Source of the DNA: Usnea hakonensis | Lineage: Eukaryota > Ascomycota > Lecanoromycetes > Lecanorales > Parmeliaceae | Direction of reading: 5' to 3' | Assembly (NCBI GenBank): GCA_013423325.1 | Contig: BLJB01000333.1 | Location: forward strand, 1-64,000 | DNA: 64,000 nucleotides | Shown: in pieces, positions 22,456 through 31,468 of the stretch | How the letters are laid out: every line of letters starts with the position of its first letter | How positions within the stretch are numbered: position 1 is the first letter of the stretch | Notes under the pieces: model-generated | The model's database searches: none | Told to the model about the DNA's origin: nothing | Seen by the model: the letters and a program-made list of their open reading frames with translations, nothing else | Position numbers and translations under genes: made by a program

Positions 22456-24297
22456 ATGTCGAGTCCGATGAATAGTACAAAGTCCTCCGCAGCTGCCGAG
22501 GCTGCGAAGAGCATCATCCCTTATACGTACGGGCTTACTGGTGTCGATATACCACTCGATGACAACCTCACTTACATCTTATGGTTCTCTGTGGGGCTGC
22601 TCTTTCTGGTGATCCTCTGTGTTCGTTTTGGTCATATGGCCAACGCACAGCTACGACACTTGTTGAACCTCAATGCCACTTCTACTCAGCAATCATACTG
22701 GTCGGAAGATAGAACCTCGATATGGCCGAGCCTCAAAAAGCAAGTCTTCTATGCCCCACTGTGGAAAAAGAGACACAACAGAGAAATACAGCTGTCAAGG
22801 GCCATGAATGTCGGGACCCTTCCATCAAGGCTTCACACGGTCTTGTTGCTCACGTATCTGTTGAGCAATATTACCTTTTGCCTGGTCCTCGACTACAACC
22901 AGCCCAAAGCCAAGAGCATCGCAGAATTCCGCGGAAGAACTGGTCACCTTGCTATTGTCAACATGCTTCCTCTGATAGTCCTCGCGGGCAGGAACAGCCC
23001 ATTCATCCCACTATTGCGCGTCAGCTTCGACACGTACAATCTTTTTCATAGATGGATTGGCAGGGTCGTGGCCGCGGAAACGTTTGCACATACTCTGGCA
23101 TGGGCTTGGAATGAGTACGACGCTGCTGGCATGAAGGGGATTGGCAAACATATTCACGAGAGCCCGTTTCTAGCCTACGGTTTGCTTGGAACCGTGGCTT
23201 TGGCTGTCATTATTCTTCAGGCACCATCGATCATCCGCCATGCCTTCTACGAGATTTTCTTGCACGTACACCAACTTCTCGCCATTGCCGCGATCGTTGG
23301 CGTCAAGATACACTGCAAGCTAGCTTCTCTACCTGGAGAGTCGTACATAGACTGGGTGATTGCCCTTTGGGCTCTTGAACGCGCAGCTCGCTTGTTCCGA
23401 ATCATCTATCGCAACATATCCATGCGCCATTTGAGCAAAGTCACAGTCGAAGCGCTCCCAGGCAAAGAGGTGGAAGCATGTAGAGTCAATATCGAGCTAG
23501 TACGACCTTGGAAGTACAGGCCAGGCACCCACACCTACCTCTACTTACCCACTATCTCCTTTTGGATGAACCATCCTTTCTCCATCGCTTGGTCAGATGA
23601 ACGCCAGACACCATACCTCACTCCAGGACTCGAGAAGCTACCTTCCACAAAGGCCGACGTCGATTTGGCCAGGGGGGAGCTTCCAATTCGCACTTCCACA
23701 AACATCTCCCTCATCATTGCTAAACGCACTGGTATGACCGCTGCTCTTTTCAACAAAGCTCGCGCTCGTCCAGACGGTGTCTTCACGACTTATGGCTTGG
23801 TTGAAGGACCCTACGGTGGCATCGATCGCCTCCACTCCTATGGCACGGTCATTCTGTTCGCGGCCGGTGTAGGCATAACTCACCAAATCGGTCACGTCCG
23901 CGATCTCCTTCAAGGCCACCGCGCGGGCACTGTCGCAACCCAAAAAGTCGTACTGTGCTGGTCCGTCAAGAACACCGAGACTCTCGAATGGATCCGTCCT
24001 TGGATGGACGAGATATTGCAAATGGGCAACCGCAAGCAAGTGCTTAGAGTTCTTCTCTTCGTCACGCAGCCGAGAAGTGCAAGAGAAGTTGTCTCCCGGA
24101 GCGAAACCGTGCAGATGTTCCCTGGACGCTGCAATCCGGCGGTCTTATTGGGTAAAGAGATGTCCAGTAGGGTCGGGGCGACTGTCGTGACAGTTTGCGG
24201 ACCTGGGGCGTTTGCGGACGAAGTAAGGGCGGCTGTGAGGGGTGTCGTTGGTGAGGGCGCGACGGTAGATTTCACCGAGGAAAGCTTTACTTGGTAG
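22456..24297 (+). CDS. Ferric reductase B (FRE-type metalloreductase)
   Basis: Intronless gene of 613 aa with a good initiation context (ACCATGTCG). It is predicted to be a plasma-membrane ferric/cupric reductase with a haem-bearing transmembrane domain and cytosolic FAD and NADPH domains. Haem-ligand His pairs are seen in LFHRWIGRVVAAETFAHTLAW and in LHVHQLLAIAAIVGVKIH. FAD binding is indicated by MNHPFSIAWS, nucleotide binding by FAAGVGITHQIG, and the C-terminal NAD-binding part by VCGPGAFADEVR. There is no obvious signal peptide, as in many fungal FREs of this branch; the first membrane span is at about residues 38-58. Its sequence is clearly unlike reductase A about 5 kb upstream. Convergent with LSM7 over about 0.4 kb. 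Confidence 0.93.
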   Translation: MSSPMNSTKSSAAAEAAKSIIPYTYGLTGVDIPLDDNLTYILWFSVGLLFLVILCVRFGHMANAQLRHLLNLNATSTQQSYWSEDRTSIWPSLKKQVFYAPLWKKRHNREIQLSRAMNVGTLPSRLHTVLLLTYLLSNITFCLVLDYNQPKAKSIAEFRGRTGHLAIVNMLPLIVLAGRNSPFIPLLRVSFDTYNLFHRWIGRVVAAETFAHTLAWAWNEYDAAGMKGIGKHIHESPFLAYGLLGTVALAVIILQAPSIIRHAFYEIFLHVHQLLAIAAIVGVKIHCKLASLPGESYIDWVIALWALERAARLFRIIYRNISMRHLSKVTVEALPGKEVEACRVNIELVRPWKYRPGTHTYLYLPTISFWMNHPFSIAWSDERQTPYLTPGLEKLPSTKADVDLARGELPIRTSTNISLIIAKRTGMTAALFNKARARPDGVFTTYGLVEGPYGGIDRLHSYGTVILFAAGVGITHQIGHVRDLLQGHRAGTVATQKVVLCWSVKNTETLEWIRPWMDEILQMGNRKQVLRVLLFVTQPRSAREVVSRSETVQMFPGRCNPAVLLGKEMSSRVGATVVTVCGPGAFADEVRAAVRGVVGEGATVDFTEESFTW

Positions 24298-24706
24298 AAA
24301 GTAGTACATACATTGAGAAGCTTCGAATCTAGCATAGCCTGCGAGCATACAATCTCTTACGATCTCATCTTGATCACCGTTCAAAAACTAGACTCGTAGT
24401 CTTCCAAGGACCTTCTAAATTCTCATAGATCGACTACGTACTATGACAACCTTTGAGCGAAATGCGCTTTTTCAGCTTTCTCACGCTTACGCGCCACTAC
24501 TGCATAGGCGCTATGCGACAGCCATCTTCACTGGACTCTCACACCAGCTTCGGGCAAGCCTGCATCAGGATAACACCACTATTTGGCCGATCCACAGCAG
24601 TATTGTGATGGCCGGATGTGAGACCTTTACTTATCCTTCTTCACAAACGCCATTCTGGGCGTTGGGACTTTTTGTCGCTTTTGTGTTCACCTCTCCCCAA
24701 CCCCAG
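24298..24706. other. Convergent 3' flanks, ferric reductase B / LSM7
   Basis: This 409-bp interval between two converging genes shows no gene. A plus-strand frame at 24443-24925 overlaps LSM7 antisense and is not believed. Confidence 0.5.
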
Positions 24707-25274
24707 CTAGTCCTCATCCTGATTGTTGAAGGGATTCGCTATCTCCTCGCTTCCATCCAGAGGGCTTATAAGCACCAGCAGAGTTCCACGAGCGACTATG
24801 AGGCCAAGGGAGCGGGTAGATGTGTTGCCTTCGTCGTCTGCATGCATGTTCACTTAGCAGGTGCAATGCAGACTGGAAGTGCGAAAGCCGAACATGAAGC
24901 GCAGGTAGTCGCATGCGGGCAATAGACATACCTCGTAGCATCTCTTGGACATCATCAAGTACCAGATTCATCAACTGGTCATGTCCCTTCAGCGTCCCTT
25001 GTACTATTTACCCCAACATCAAATCAGCCCTGTTACCCACAAGGAACAAAACCGACCCACTTTCCCTTCCCCCGTTAAACTTGACGATAATCTCTTTGTC
25101 CATATACTTGGCCAGATCCAAAATATTTTCTTTCTTCGGCTTCTCGGCGCTCTGGGTATGGCCTCCTGCTCCTCCTCTGCCACCTCCTCCACGACCTCGC
25201 TCGCCGGCCCCTCGTCCTCGTCCTCCTCCTCCTCCCCCTCCCCCACGGCCTCTGAAGTTACCCCTCTCAGACAT
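24707..25274 (-). CDS. LSM7: U6 snRNA-associated Sm-like protein LSm7
   Basis: Three exons, 25274-25061, 25003-24932 and 24837-24707, encode 138 aa; only exon 1 is a visible long frame. LSm7 is part of the Lsm2-8 ring that binds the U6 snRNA 3' end in the nucleus and of the Lsm1-7 ring that promotes mRNA decapping. The Sm fold is clear: NILDLAKYMDKEIIVKFNGG (Sm1 strands), then IQGTLKGHDQLMNLVLDD, and Sm2 in LGLIVARGTLLVLISP. Introns are 57 nt (GTGGGT..AATAG) and 94 nt (GTATGT..GCAG). The join to GGREIQGTLKG was chosen because it restores the conserved GGRExxGxLKG. About 40 N-terminal residues form a Gly/Arg RGG-box extension absent from the yeast and human core protein. Confidence 0.93.
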
Positions 25275-26160
25275 GGAAGCGCATGTGTTGCGATTGGTGG
25301 TGTTGTGGTTGTTGGGTGCACCAAGAGGAATTGCGGCTGGGTGGGGTGGGGGCTAGACCGTGGCTTGGGTGGAGTGTGGGCCACCGGATCAATTTAGTTT
25401 ACCGTTTCTTATTATTCACTTTTACTTACGATTTTTCGTTACCGGCATTGTCAAATCTTGGCGTAGAAAGGCGGAGCATTGCTTGGCTTTGTCTGTGAAC
25501 CTACCTTACCTACGGTCAAAGGGTACGACAACCTCTTAGAAAGTGATTGGTATATTCATCTACTCTAACGCACTGTCTGTTTGCAAGAGTGCATCGTAGT
25601 CATCGTTTGCTTTATCATTGGCCATGGGCTCTCGCTGGCTAAGAGCTTCTCCAGTGCGCACAGGCGCAAGCTAAAGATAAAGTACCTACCTAGCGATGAT
25701 AAAAAACCTCCTCCAAGTAAGTGGGTATTTATAGAAGCAAATTCTTACATCAATACAGAAATATTTGATGGTATTTTAATATGGACATTGGTTGGAAGGG
25801 GTTAAAGGCAAACCTCACCTGCGCGAAAACAGCGCCCACAACCCACAGCCGATCTGCCGGCCGAGGGTGGAAATCCTCCCCAATCCAATCCTGTGCAACC
25901 TTTCTCGGAAGGACGCGCAGCGCTCTTCGCTTCTTTTTCTCTTAATTTAGTCGCTGTCTCTTCTTTACGTTGTCCTCTTCATCTCTTCCCGTCTTTCTTG
26001 GTTACAGAATTATGCTCTATCACTCTTGAAACGGCAGCTCCGGTCACCAGGAAACCTTCCGCCCTCAACCCCCTCCCACGCTCAACCTCGGTACACCAAC
26101 CCCTCCAACAAGCTCAAATCTTGCGAGAAGCTTTCGGGCGAGAGCCCACGGATAGCTACA
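25275..26160. promoter_or_regulatory. Divergent promoter, LSM7 / Zn2Cys6 gene
   Basis: This 886-bp space between two diverging genes has no gene. It includes CT-rich tracts near 25900-26010 just upstream of the plus-strand start, a usual sign of fungal transcription start regions, and a TACCTTACCTACG patch near 25500. Confidence 0.45.
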
Positions 26161-28513
26161 ATGAATCACATGGGTTCACCTCCCATCATACCAGCAGATC
26201 ACTCCTCAACCAAGCGGAAACGCAGTCTGTCTGGTGACGAGCCTCGTCGACAGCCGACTCCTCCGGCCAAAGTGCCGAAAACGAACGCAAACCATCTACA
26301 GATAAACTACTTGGCTCGTCAATATCAAGAATTTCTCCCCCTCATCTCCACCGATGACGCTCTTCCATCCCTACTATCCCTCATAACCGACTATGATGGC
26401 GTCCTCCAACGCCATGAATCCATGGCCGGCAATCTCGGCGCTAGACCTCTCGGTCCAATCCTCATCCAACGCTTCGAACGTCTTTTCGATGGTCCACCGC
26501 GCGTGCTCAAGACTCATGGCAAAGAAGGCACATCCGTTGGCTGGCTCGACGTTGTGGATTTTGCCCGCAACAAGCCGGAACAGTTCAATCTGGAGAAGAA
26601 GAGGGAGGGAAACAGGGTTTGCCAATTCTATACGAAGCAGTGCCGGGTGGAGATCAGTGAGGAAGACTACGTTTTGATCAAGAGCGGGATGCCGGAAAAG
26701 TTGATCCCGCAGCAGCCGATTGGGGAGGATGAGGAGAAGGAATTGGGGACGCTGGAGATTTTGGAGAAGAATTTGGGTGGGGTCGTGCAACTTGCTGACC
26801 AAGGTGAGTTCTTCCATTCGCACGGAGAAATATCTGAACTCAGGCTGATCATCGTGAGCAGTATCGGCGAGAGCCAGACAACTTAATCATAGATTACGGA
26901 ACCGAAAGAACGCCATTCTCGCTAGGCGAGAAGCTGAAGCTGTGGCCGTGGAAGGAACTCGCAGTCCTTCTATCCGTGGATTCGATCTAGGACAGCCAAG
27001 GTACCATACCAATCATCAAACGAACGGAGGCAATCCACGCACTTCAACTTCGCCAAAGTCTGGGTTCATCGCGGTGAACTCCAGGTATCAAGTTCCAAAT
27101 GACCGAACCAGTCAACATAATGGATCGCCACATGAGTCTCCTCGTACTGCAACTCAACCGCTCATCAATGGTGGCAGTCCCACACATGGGGCTTCAGCAG
27201 CGACCCGAGCGGAACTTCTTACCAAATTTCACACTAGCAGTGATCGCTCAACGAGCGAATTCGATGCAGTGCGACGGTCTTCACTTGCGAATCCCCGGGG
27301 GTCACTTCCCCCCAAGCCCAGGAACTCGTTCAAACCGTACGCCGATTCGATGGAGTACGCAGGAGCACTCTTAAGTGCAGCCTCCCCTGTACCAATACCA
27401 AACACTCCAGCTTCACTTTTACCATATGTCAAACCCTCGTCAATCGATCGTTTCGAAGATAGTGGGCCATACAAAGCCGACATGATGGCACGTATGGAGC
27501 AGCTGAACCGCGGTGACAGGGTGCAACCGCCTTGTGATCGTTGTCGACGGCTGCACATGGATTGTCTTAAAAACCTTACCGCATGTATGGGCTGTACTAA
27601 GAAACACGCAAAATGTAGTTGGAAGGACGTGGAAGAGCAGGAACTGAAAGATCATCCGTTCGTACTTCGTATTCGCAAGGAGGAGGAAGGGAACAGTGAA
27701 GGCGAAGGGAGCCGAAGTGGAGGGGATGGATCCAGAAAAAGGCAGTACAGTCACGAGCGCGGGGTACGGGATGAAGAGCTCTTAGGGGAAGATACTGGTG
27801 ATGAAGAAGGTGACACAGGTGAGAAGCCGGTCTCGGCGGAGGGGCGACGTGATAGTAGCGTGCAACCCCTCTCACAGCCAGCCGCTACAGCTGCAAAAGA
27901 GCCAGTTGCGGAAAGGATAGAGCGACCTAAACCGCCTGCTCATGCCTCGCCTGCGAGAGCCACGGAGTCGAGAGCTAAGGAGTCTACCTTGATAGAATAT
28001 CGTGGAGAGGCCGCGAACTTGGACGCTTCCAGAGGACGTGCAACTGTTTCGCCAAAGCTCCCAATCTCAGACCCGGCAATCGATCTGATTTACAGCACAT
28101 CGAGGGATACACCATACACATTACCTACCCCAGCACCCAGCTATCAAGTTCCAGAAGCCAACATGCACCAGCATAAAGCCAACGGCGTCGCGTCTTACTT
28201 TGAACCGAAGGAGGGTCATATCTACACCCAACTCAACACTGCTACCCAAGAAGATCCACGAAGGCCAATGTATGAAGAGCCAACGCGGGTTCTCAATGCG
28301 GGTAGTGAGCATCTAAAACCCGCTGAATCACCTCAACGATCGCCAGAACCACAGGTATCGAGCTCCCCGACCCAAGCGGCGATGATGCAGAGCCACCAAG
28401 ATGCGAATGAGAAGAGAGAACAGTCCCTTCCGCCGATGCAAAGACCTCCATCACCGACGCCTCGTGGCGCGATACCAGAAATGGAGGTCCAGAGGATGGG
28501 CATGCAGATATAA
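26161..28513 (+). CDS. Protein with mid-chain Zn2Cys6 cluster
   Basis: Two exons, 26161-26803 and 26862-28513 (58-nt intron GTGAGT..GAGCAG), encode 764 aa. A fungal binuclear zinc cluster lies at residues about 439-466: Cys-x2-Cys-x6-Cys-x6-Cys-x2-Cys-x6-Cys (CDRCRRLHMDC..CMGCTKKHAKC). This is normally a DNA-binding domain. Here it sits in the middle of the chain, not at the N-terminus. Upstream is a folded domain at about 45-220 (INYLARQYQEFLPLISTDD.., RVCQFYTKQCRVEISEEDY) joined across the splice to a basic helix QLNHRLRNRKNAILARR. Downstream is a long disordered acidic and Pro-rich tail. No fungal-specific transcription factor middle homology region is apparent. A nuclear regulator or chromatin-associated role is inferred only. 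The ATG at 26161 is the first in frame. Confidence 0.85.
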
Positions 28514-29378
28514 AATGAGACCAGTTCACAGGATGGACCAGGACCAAGATGGCTTGGGTGGGAAAAAGCATCATCTATCGTTTGCTACGCAATTTTGGAC
28601 GCAATAGCAACAACAAAGCCTGGGGTGAGAATTATAGATGAAGTATACAGTACAGGATCTTTATAGGTTATTTTAGTGATCATGCCGTGGCAATGAAACA
28701 CACGAAGTGGAATTAAGGATGCCATGATATTGAATCCTTCAGGCGGAAGTCTACATAAACAAAGCTTCCCCCCACTGTATTTCCCGTCTTCTCGCTCTTG
28801 AACTATTTCTCCGCTGGCAATTCCTTCAATTTCATTTTCGCTACTTGATCCTCCTCAACCACGTCGATATTCAGATTGATCGCATCACAGCTAACTGGAA
28901 CGACTCCCTTGCCCCTTACAGGCCAGGTGATCAAACCAAAAGGTCAAAGTGAGCTTTAGGTAGTGGTATCTTCACACGGTCTAAAAGCTAGGCTTTTAGA
29001 AAGGGGATATATATATGATTTATTGTTGGAAAGATGACGGTACGATGCACTTCATTATGGGAGATGTTTGAACGGTCAGGTCTACCGTTGATATATCTAA
29101 CATGAATCTATCAACTCGGCTTAAAGGATCAAAGATCTGGAACAACAGTATCGCGGTTGAGTTCGATATCTGGGCTCTATGCTGCAATGTGGGTTTATGT
29201 CAGATATTTCTATCCAATGCGCAGGTCCAGGCCTGACATTTGAAAGCCGGGTAGGGGAAGTGAACAAAAAGAAAGCAAGGTAGCACGTGAGGAAAGGTCC
29301 CCTACCCACGACTCCCAAACACGAGTGCCAAAGCACTCACTTGACTGGCGAGGAGCGTTCCTCCTCTATGAATGTACC
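28514..29378. other. Intergenic region with orphan coding-like tail
   Basis: Besides the minus-strand fragment described separately (28803-28943), this interval shows a small perfect hairpin, CTAAAAGC-TAG-GCTTTTAG, at 28981-28999. It also holds the nitrilase promoter. No complete gene is evident. Confidence 0.45.
28803..28943 (-). pseudogene. Orphan C-terminal coding-like fragment
   Basis: The minus strand reads 46 codons (FGLITWPVRGKGVVPVSC.. to ..KMKLKELPAEK) followed by TAG. The amino-acid usage is convincingly protein-like, with alternating valines and a charged helix at the end. It is preceded immediately by a TGA in frame, and no acceptor site would open it further except a weak AG at the GTAAG inside the fragment. 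It could be the last exon of an unrecognised gene or the leftover 3' end of a deleted one. I do not recognise the family. Confidence 0.4.
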
Positions 29379-30716
29379 ATGCCTAAGCAGCTCACACTCG
29401 CAGTCTCCCAATCGCGAACTTTAGCAACAACAGCCGCCACACTCTCCTCGCTGTCCGACACCGCCCAAAACGCCGCCCGAGAAGGCGTCCACCTTCTTCT
29501 ATTCCCCGAAGCCTACCTCGGCGGCTACCCTCGCACGTGCTCGTTCGGCGCCTCTGTCGGGTCCCGCACTGATGGTGGCCGCGAGCAATTCCTACAATAC
29601 TTCCACTCTGCTGTCGATCTCGGAGACACGCCCCGAGGCGCGGGGCAGGACTGGGTGGATAGGAGGCTGGATGTGGGCGCAGGGAAAGAGTACAGGGGAG
29701 ATGGAACGCGGGAGAGACTGGAGCAGGTGGCCAGTGATACCGGGGTCTTTTTGGTTGTAGGCCTTGTGGAGAGATCGGGTGGGAGTCTATACTGCGCTGT
29801 TGTTTACGTCTGTCCGAGAAAAGGCTGCCTGGGCAAGAGGAGGAAAGTCATGCCGACGGGCACCGAACGACTGATTTGGGCGCAAGGAGCTCCGTCCACT
29901 TTAAGGGCCGTCACGACGGATATCGCGGGCGTGAAGCTCACGCTGGCGGCGGCAGTGTGCTGGGAGAATTACATGCCCTTGCTGAGATTTTCACTCTATT
30001 CGCAAAATGTCAATCTTTACCTCGCGCCTACTGCAGATGCGAGAGAGACATGGGTGCCTTTGATGCAGACGATTGCGTGTGAGGGCCGGGCTGTTGTGTT
30101 GAGTGCGAATCAGTGCGTCAGGAGAAAGAATCTACCGAGTTGGATCACGGGCAAAGAAGACACAATTGGTGAAGGAGAAGCTCATGGTACTCAAAGTTCC
30201 GAAAAGGGAAAGACTAAACGACGTGCTACTGTCGTTACCAGGACGGAGGACAACCATGAGATCACCTGGCCTGCTCCCGACTCCAAATCACTCTCGGAGT
30301 CCGCGCCAACAGAAGTTCAGACCGCCAACGGCACATCAAGCCTCCAGCCCAGTATGACTCCAGCAGGTGACGAAGCCGTCCCAACTCCAAATGCCGCCCA
30401 AGAAGAGACGTCGGACAGCCACGTCCTCGCTCTTCCCTCGGGCAATTCCCAAACCCAACCCTCCACTTCCACCACTCAATCACAAATCACAGAAAACGAC
30501 TTCGTCTCCCGCGGCGGCTCCTGCATCATCTCCCCCACAGGCGCCATCCTCGCCGGCCCGCTCTGGGAAGTCGAAGACGGCGGACTCTTGACGGCAACCA
30601 TCGACTTTGAAGACTGCGAACGCGGAAGACTGGATCTCGACGTCGCGGGGAGCTATAGCAGGAACGACAGCTTCGAACTCCGGGTCGCAGGATTGGATCT
30701 CAGTCCGCCGCCGTGA
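29379..30716 (+). CDS. Nitrilase / cyanide hydratase family protein
   Basis: Single-exon gene, 445 aa from the ATG at 29379 (ACCATGCC); the frame continues upstream only from non-ATG codons. The carbon-nitrogen hydrolase triad is complete: Glu44 in LLLFPEAYLGGYP, Lys156 in KRRKVMPTGTERLIW and Cys194 in AAAVCWENYMPL. Such enzymes hydrolyse nitriles, or cyanide, to acids or amides with ammonia release. The protein is about 100 residues longer than typical nitrilases (roughly 320-360 aa). The excess is a single Ser/Thr/Pro/Glu-rich insertion at about residues 259-375, after SANQCVRRKNLP and before the conserved RGGSCIISPTGAILAGPL. The insertion stays in frame with no splice sites needed. Convergent with sulfite oxidase. 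Confidence 0.92.
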   Translation: MPKQLTLAVSQSRTLATTAATLSSLSDTAQNAAREGVHLLLFPEAYLGGYPRTCSFGASVGSRTDGGREQFLQYFHSAVDLGDTPRGAGQDWVDRRLDVGAGKEYRGDGTRERLEQVASDTGVFLVVGLVERSGGSLYCAVVYVCPRKGCLGKRRKVMPTGTERLIWAQGAPSTLRAVTTDIAGVKLTLAAAVCWENYMPLLRFSLYSQNVNLYLAPTADARETWVPLMQTIACEGRAVVLSANQCVRRKNLPSWITGKEDTIGEGEAHGTQSSEKGKTKRRATVVTRTEDNHEITWPAPDSKSLSESAPTEVQTANGTSSLQPSMTPAGDEAVPTPNAAQEETSDSHVLALPSGNSQTQPSTSTTQSQITENDFVSRGGSCIISPTGAILAGPLWEVEDGGLLTATIDFEDCERGRLDLDVAGSYSRNDSFELRVAGLDLSPPP

Positions 30717-31468
30717 TAGTTGTTGCTGCTGCCGCTACTGCTGCGGCCGGCGGGTGCTAGACGAGGACCGAGTAAGGGTGTTCCGTCGCAGGGATGGCGG
30801 CTTTGGGCTGAGGATTGAGTAGTTGCCGGAAGAGGGTGAAGCGGTATCGTGACAGGCCGCTGCGGTTGGGATGACGGTTCCGGAATCGACCGAGGTTGAA
30901 CATCCTGCTGTGATCGCGAGCGGGTGTGGGTCAAGTTGATACTCAGAAGCGATGATGGGAATTGCACACTGCGGTGTCAGAATATCCTCGTCTCTCCAAC
31001 ATTGCAAAAAAAAAAAGACCCGCAGACCGCGGCTGTCCCTCTGAGTTTTTAAATAAATACCTCTGCAGAGAAAAAAAAATTCCCTCTTCGGACTATACTG
31101 CGAAGCTAGTTAATGAGGGGGATTTGCTTGGCGAAAATACGGACGGAGACCGAGCGGCGACCGAATATGTTCGGCGTCGACTCAATGGAAGTAACCGAAA
31201 GCGTCGGCGATTTTTTTTCGCACGAGCGCTGCGTCGCGCAGCGAGTTAATGCAGGAAATATGGTCCATTGAGCCCAGGGTTTGCGTGAGATGATGACGGG
31301 GTGTTTGTCTTTTTGGGATCTTGGCAATATGGGAAAAAATGCGAGTGTAGCCGAAAATGCGAGTGCATATTTGGTGCGGAGAAGCGATCACAACAGGAGT
31401 GGGAATGTGAGGAATAAAGTAGAGAGCGTAAAGTCATAGATTCGTCAATTCATAAGTATCGCTGTCTC
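30717..31468. other. Convergent 3' region, nitrilase / sulfite oxidase
   Basis: No gene is supported in these 752 bp. An A11 run lies near 31005-31015 and T8 near 31211. A perfect 7-bp hairpin CGCTGCG-TCG-CGCAGCG lies at 31227-31243. Its location between two converging 3' ends suggests an RNA or DNA structure in an untranslated region, but the function is unknown. Confidence 0.4.

Noticed and set aside
11680..24297. A secondary-metabolite or siderophore cluster around the aminotransferase and the two reductases
   Set aside because: No synthase, NRPS, PKS, acyltransferase or dedicated transporter is present and the genes are widely spaced.
25008..25060. Reading LSM7 as a single-exon 88-aa protein ending at 25008
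   Set aside because: That version lacks half the Sm fold; the 57-nt intron restores it.
24443..25397. Several plus-strand frames of 150 codons or so
   Set aside because: They are antisense to the three LSM7 exons, whose protein match is clear.
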